Assembly (NCBI GenBank): GCA_903891325.1
Contig: CAITEC010000136.1
Coordinates: forward strand, 1 to 36,320
Direction: 5' to 3'
DNA length: 36,320 nt
From: an uncultured Opitutaceae bacterium
Lineage (GTDB): Bacteria > Verrucomicrobiota > Verrucomicrobiia > Opitutales > Opitutaceae
The position numbers were made by a program, and so were the translations under genes. Positions 35,617-36,320 of this stretch are shown piece by piece. Below the pieces are notes generated by a model, which was given only the letters and a program-made list of their open reading frames with translations, ran no database searches and had not been told where the DNA came from. Numbering within the stretch: the first letter of the stretch is position 1; every line of letters begins with the position of its first letter.

Positions 35617-36183
35617 CTATTCCTTCCACGTATACGCATGGCAGAGCGCCACGCCCGCGGCATCGGCCTCGTCATACGCCAGCGTCGCCCCGTGGCCAAG
35701 GAGGGCCATCACCGTGCGGGCCATCTGCTCCTTGCTCGCCCGGCCGGCGCCGACAACGGCCTGCTTCACCCGCAGCGGGGCGTAGTCGAAGATGGGCAAT
35801 TCCCGGAGCGCCGCCGCCGCCATCGCCGCGCCGCGGGCCGCGCCCAGGATCTGGGCGGTCTGGAAATTCTGCACGTAGATCGACTGCTCCATCGCCACGT
35901 GACGGGCGCCCGAGTCCGCGAGAATCTCCGTCACAGCCACGTGGATCTCGGCAAGCGCCGCGGCCATCGGCCGGCGCGCCGGCACCCGCACCGTCTTGCA
36001 CCGGAGCAGGACGGGCTTCCGCCCCGGTGAAAACTCGATGAGCGCCAGCCCCGTACCGCGCAGCGACGGGTCCACGCCAAGGACGCGCCCGTTAAACGGC
36101 GGCCGGGTCCCCAGCACCACCGCCACCGCGCGCGGAACCCCCTTCCCCTCCAGCTTCGCCTTCCACATCTGCCGCACGTTCAT
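35617..36183 (-). CDS. ruvC: Crossover junction endodeoxyribonuclease RuvC
   Basis: RuvC cuts Holliday junctions together with RuvAB. It has 188 aa from ATG 36183. Catalytic acids follow the family pattern: Asp in RVLGVDPSLRGTG (about residue 36), Glu in AMEQSIYVQN, and the DEADAAGVALCH cluster near the C-terminus. An N-terminal extension of about 32 residues (MNVRQMWKAKLEGKG onward) precedes the usual start of the fold, so a later start is possible, but none with ATG is available before the Asp. A purine tract AGGGGGA sits just before the ATG. It lies tail to tail with the kinase gene. Confidence 0.93.
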   Translation of the reverse strand: MNVRQMWKAKLEGKGVPRAVAVVLGTRPPFNGRVLGVDPSLRGTGLALIEFSPGRKPVLLRCKTVRVPARRPMAAALAEIHVAVTEILADSGARHVAMEQSIYVQNFQTAQILGAARGAAMAAAALRELPIFDYAPLRVKQAVVGAGRASKEQMARTVMALLGHGATLAYDEADAAGVALCHAYTWKE

Positions 36184-36204
36184 TCCCCCTATAAAATCCC
36201 CCAC

Positions 36205-36246
36205 CCCCGCATTGGCGACTCGATAGTGACTCTCCCCGCATTGGCG
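36205..36246. repeat. 13-bp direct repeat upstream of ruvC
   Basis: CCCCGCATTGGCG occurs at 36205-36217 and again at 36234-36246, with start positions 29 bp apart, within the 137 bp upstream of ruvC. This may be a pair of protein-binding sites or a small duplication. The remaining sequence to the window end shows no gene I can support. Confidence 0.4.
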
Positions 36247-36320
36247 CGTTTCCATTGCTGCGCCCCGTTCGAAAACGGGAGGCCCCCGTAGCAGCATTAA
36301 CGAAGCTCATTGGTCGCCTC

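Overview
The window looks like GC-rich chromosomal DNA (about 65% G+C by eye) from a free-living, respiring bacterium, most likely a member of Verrucomicrobiota. I judge this from protein flavour and cannot confirm it: a double-length ThyX, an AspRS of non-discriminating type, a CysE of the long EpsC-like type and short dispersed palindromes between genes. Almost no start codon has a recognisable Shine-Dalgarno sequence.

Layout. 1-1081 (-): 3'-truncated tandem ThyX. 1235-1828 (+): secreted WXXGXW-repeat protein. 1877-15219 (-): one long respiratory complex I operon, nuoBCDEFGHIJKLMN. nuoA is absent, and nuoM carries a one-base frameshift in a C5/G5 run. 15220-19139: a disturbed region with composite repeats, a 5'-truncated GH3 beta-glucosidase, a ParE-type toxin-antitoxin pair and a tyrosine recombinase set against the 3' end of tRNA-Ser(GGA). 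This is the hallmark of an integrated, probably decayed, element. 19310-20753 (+): a small unknown protein and a secreted L,D-transpeptidase. 20831-20912 (-): tRNA-Leu(GAG). 21028-28366: metabolic and translation genes (cysE, pyrD, an acidic-tailed unknown protein, hemB, and cysS-thrS, which are translationally coupled). 28535-30465 (-): the nitrogen pair glnK-amtB behind a textbook sigma-54 promoter. 30564-33995 (-): aspS and gpmI. 34048-34238: a 191-bp near-perfect palindrome resembling a MITE. 34301-35491 (+): a histidine-kinase/receiver fusion whose phospho-acceptor His and receiver Lys are both replaced by Arg. 35617-36183 (-): ruvC.

How the genes fit together. Most of the window is core metabolism: NADH:quinone oxidoreductase feeding the quinone pool that PyrD also uses, tRNA charging (Cys, Thr, Asp), haem, serine-to-cysteine flux, glycolysis and ammonium uptake under nitrogen control. 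The accessory signal lies in the tRNA-Ser island and in four families of intergenic repeats that sit at gene ends: GGACCTATA palindromes, GTAGCCGGGGTC inverted-repeat elements, a 28-bp GGTGGAGCGCGATCTCC repeat, and the MITE-like palindrome.

I see no rRNA, CRISPR array or complete insertion sequence. The most promising leads are the complementary split active-site motif of the tandem ThyX, the degenerate kinase/receiver, the palindromic element beside it, and the loss of nuoA next to the island.
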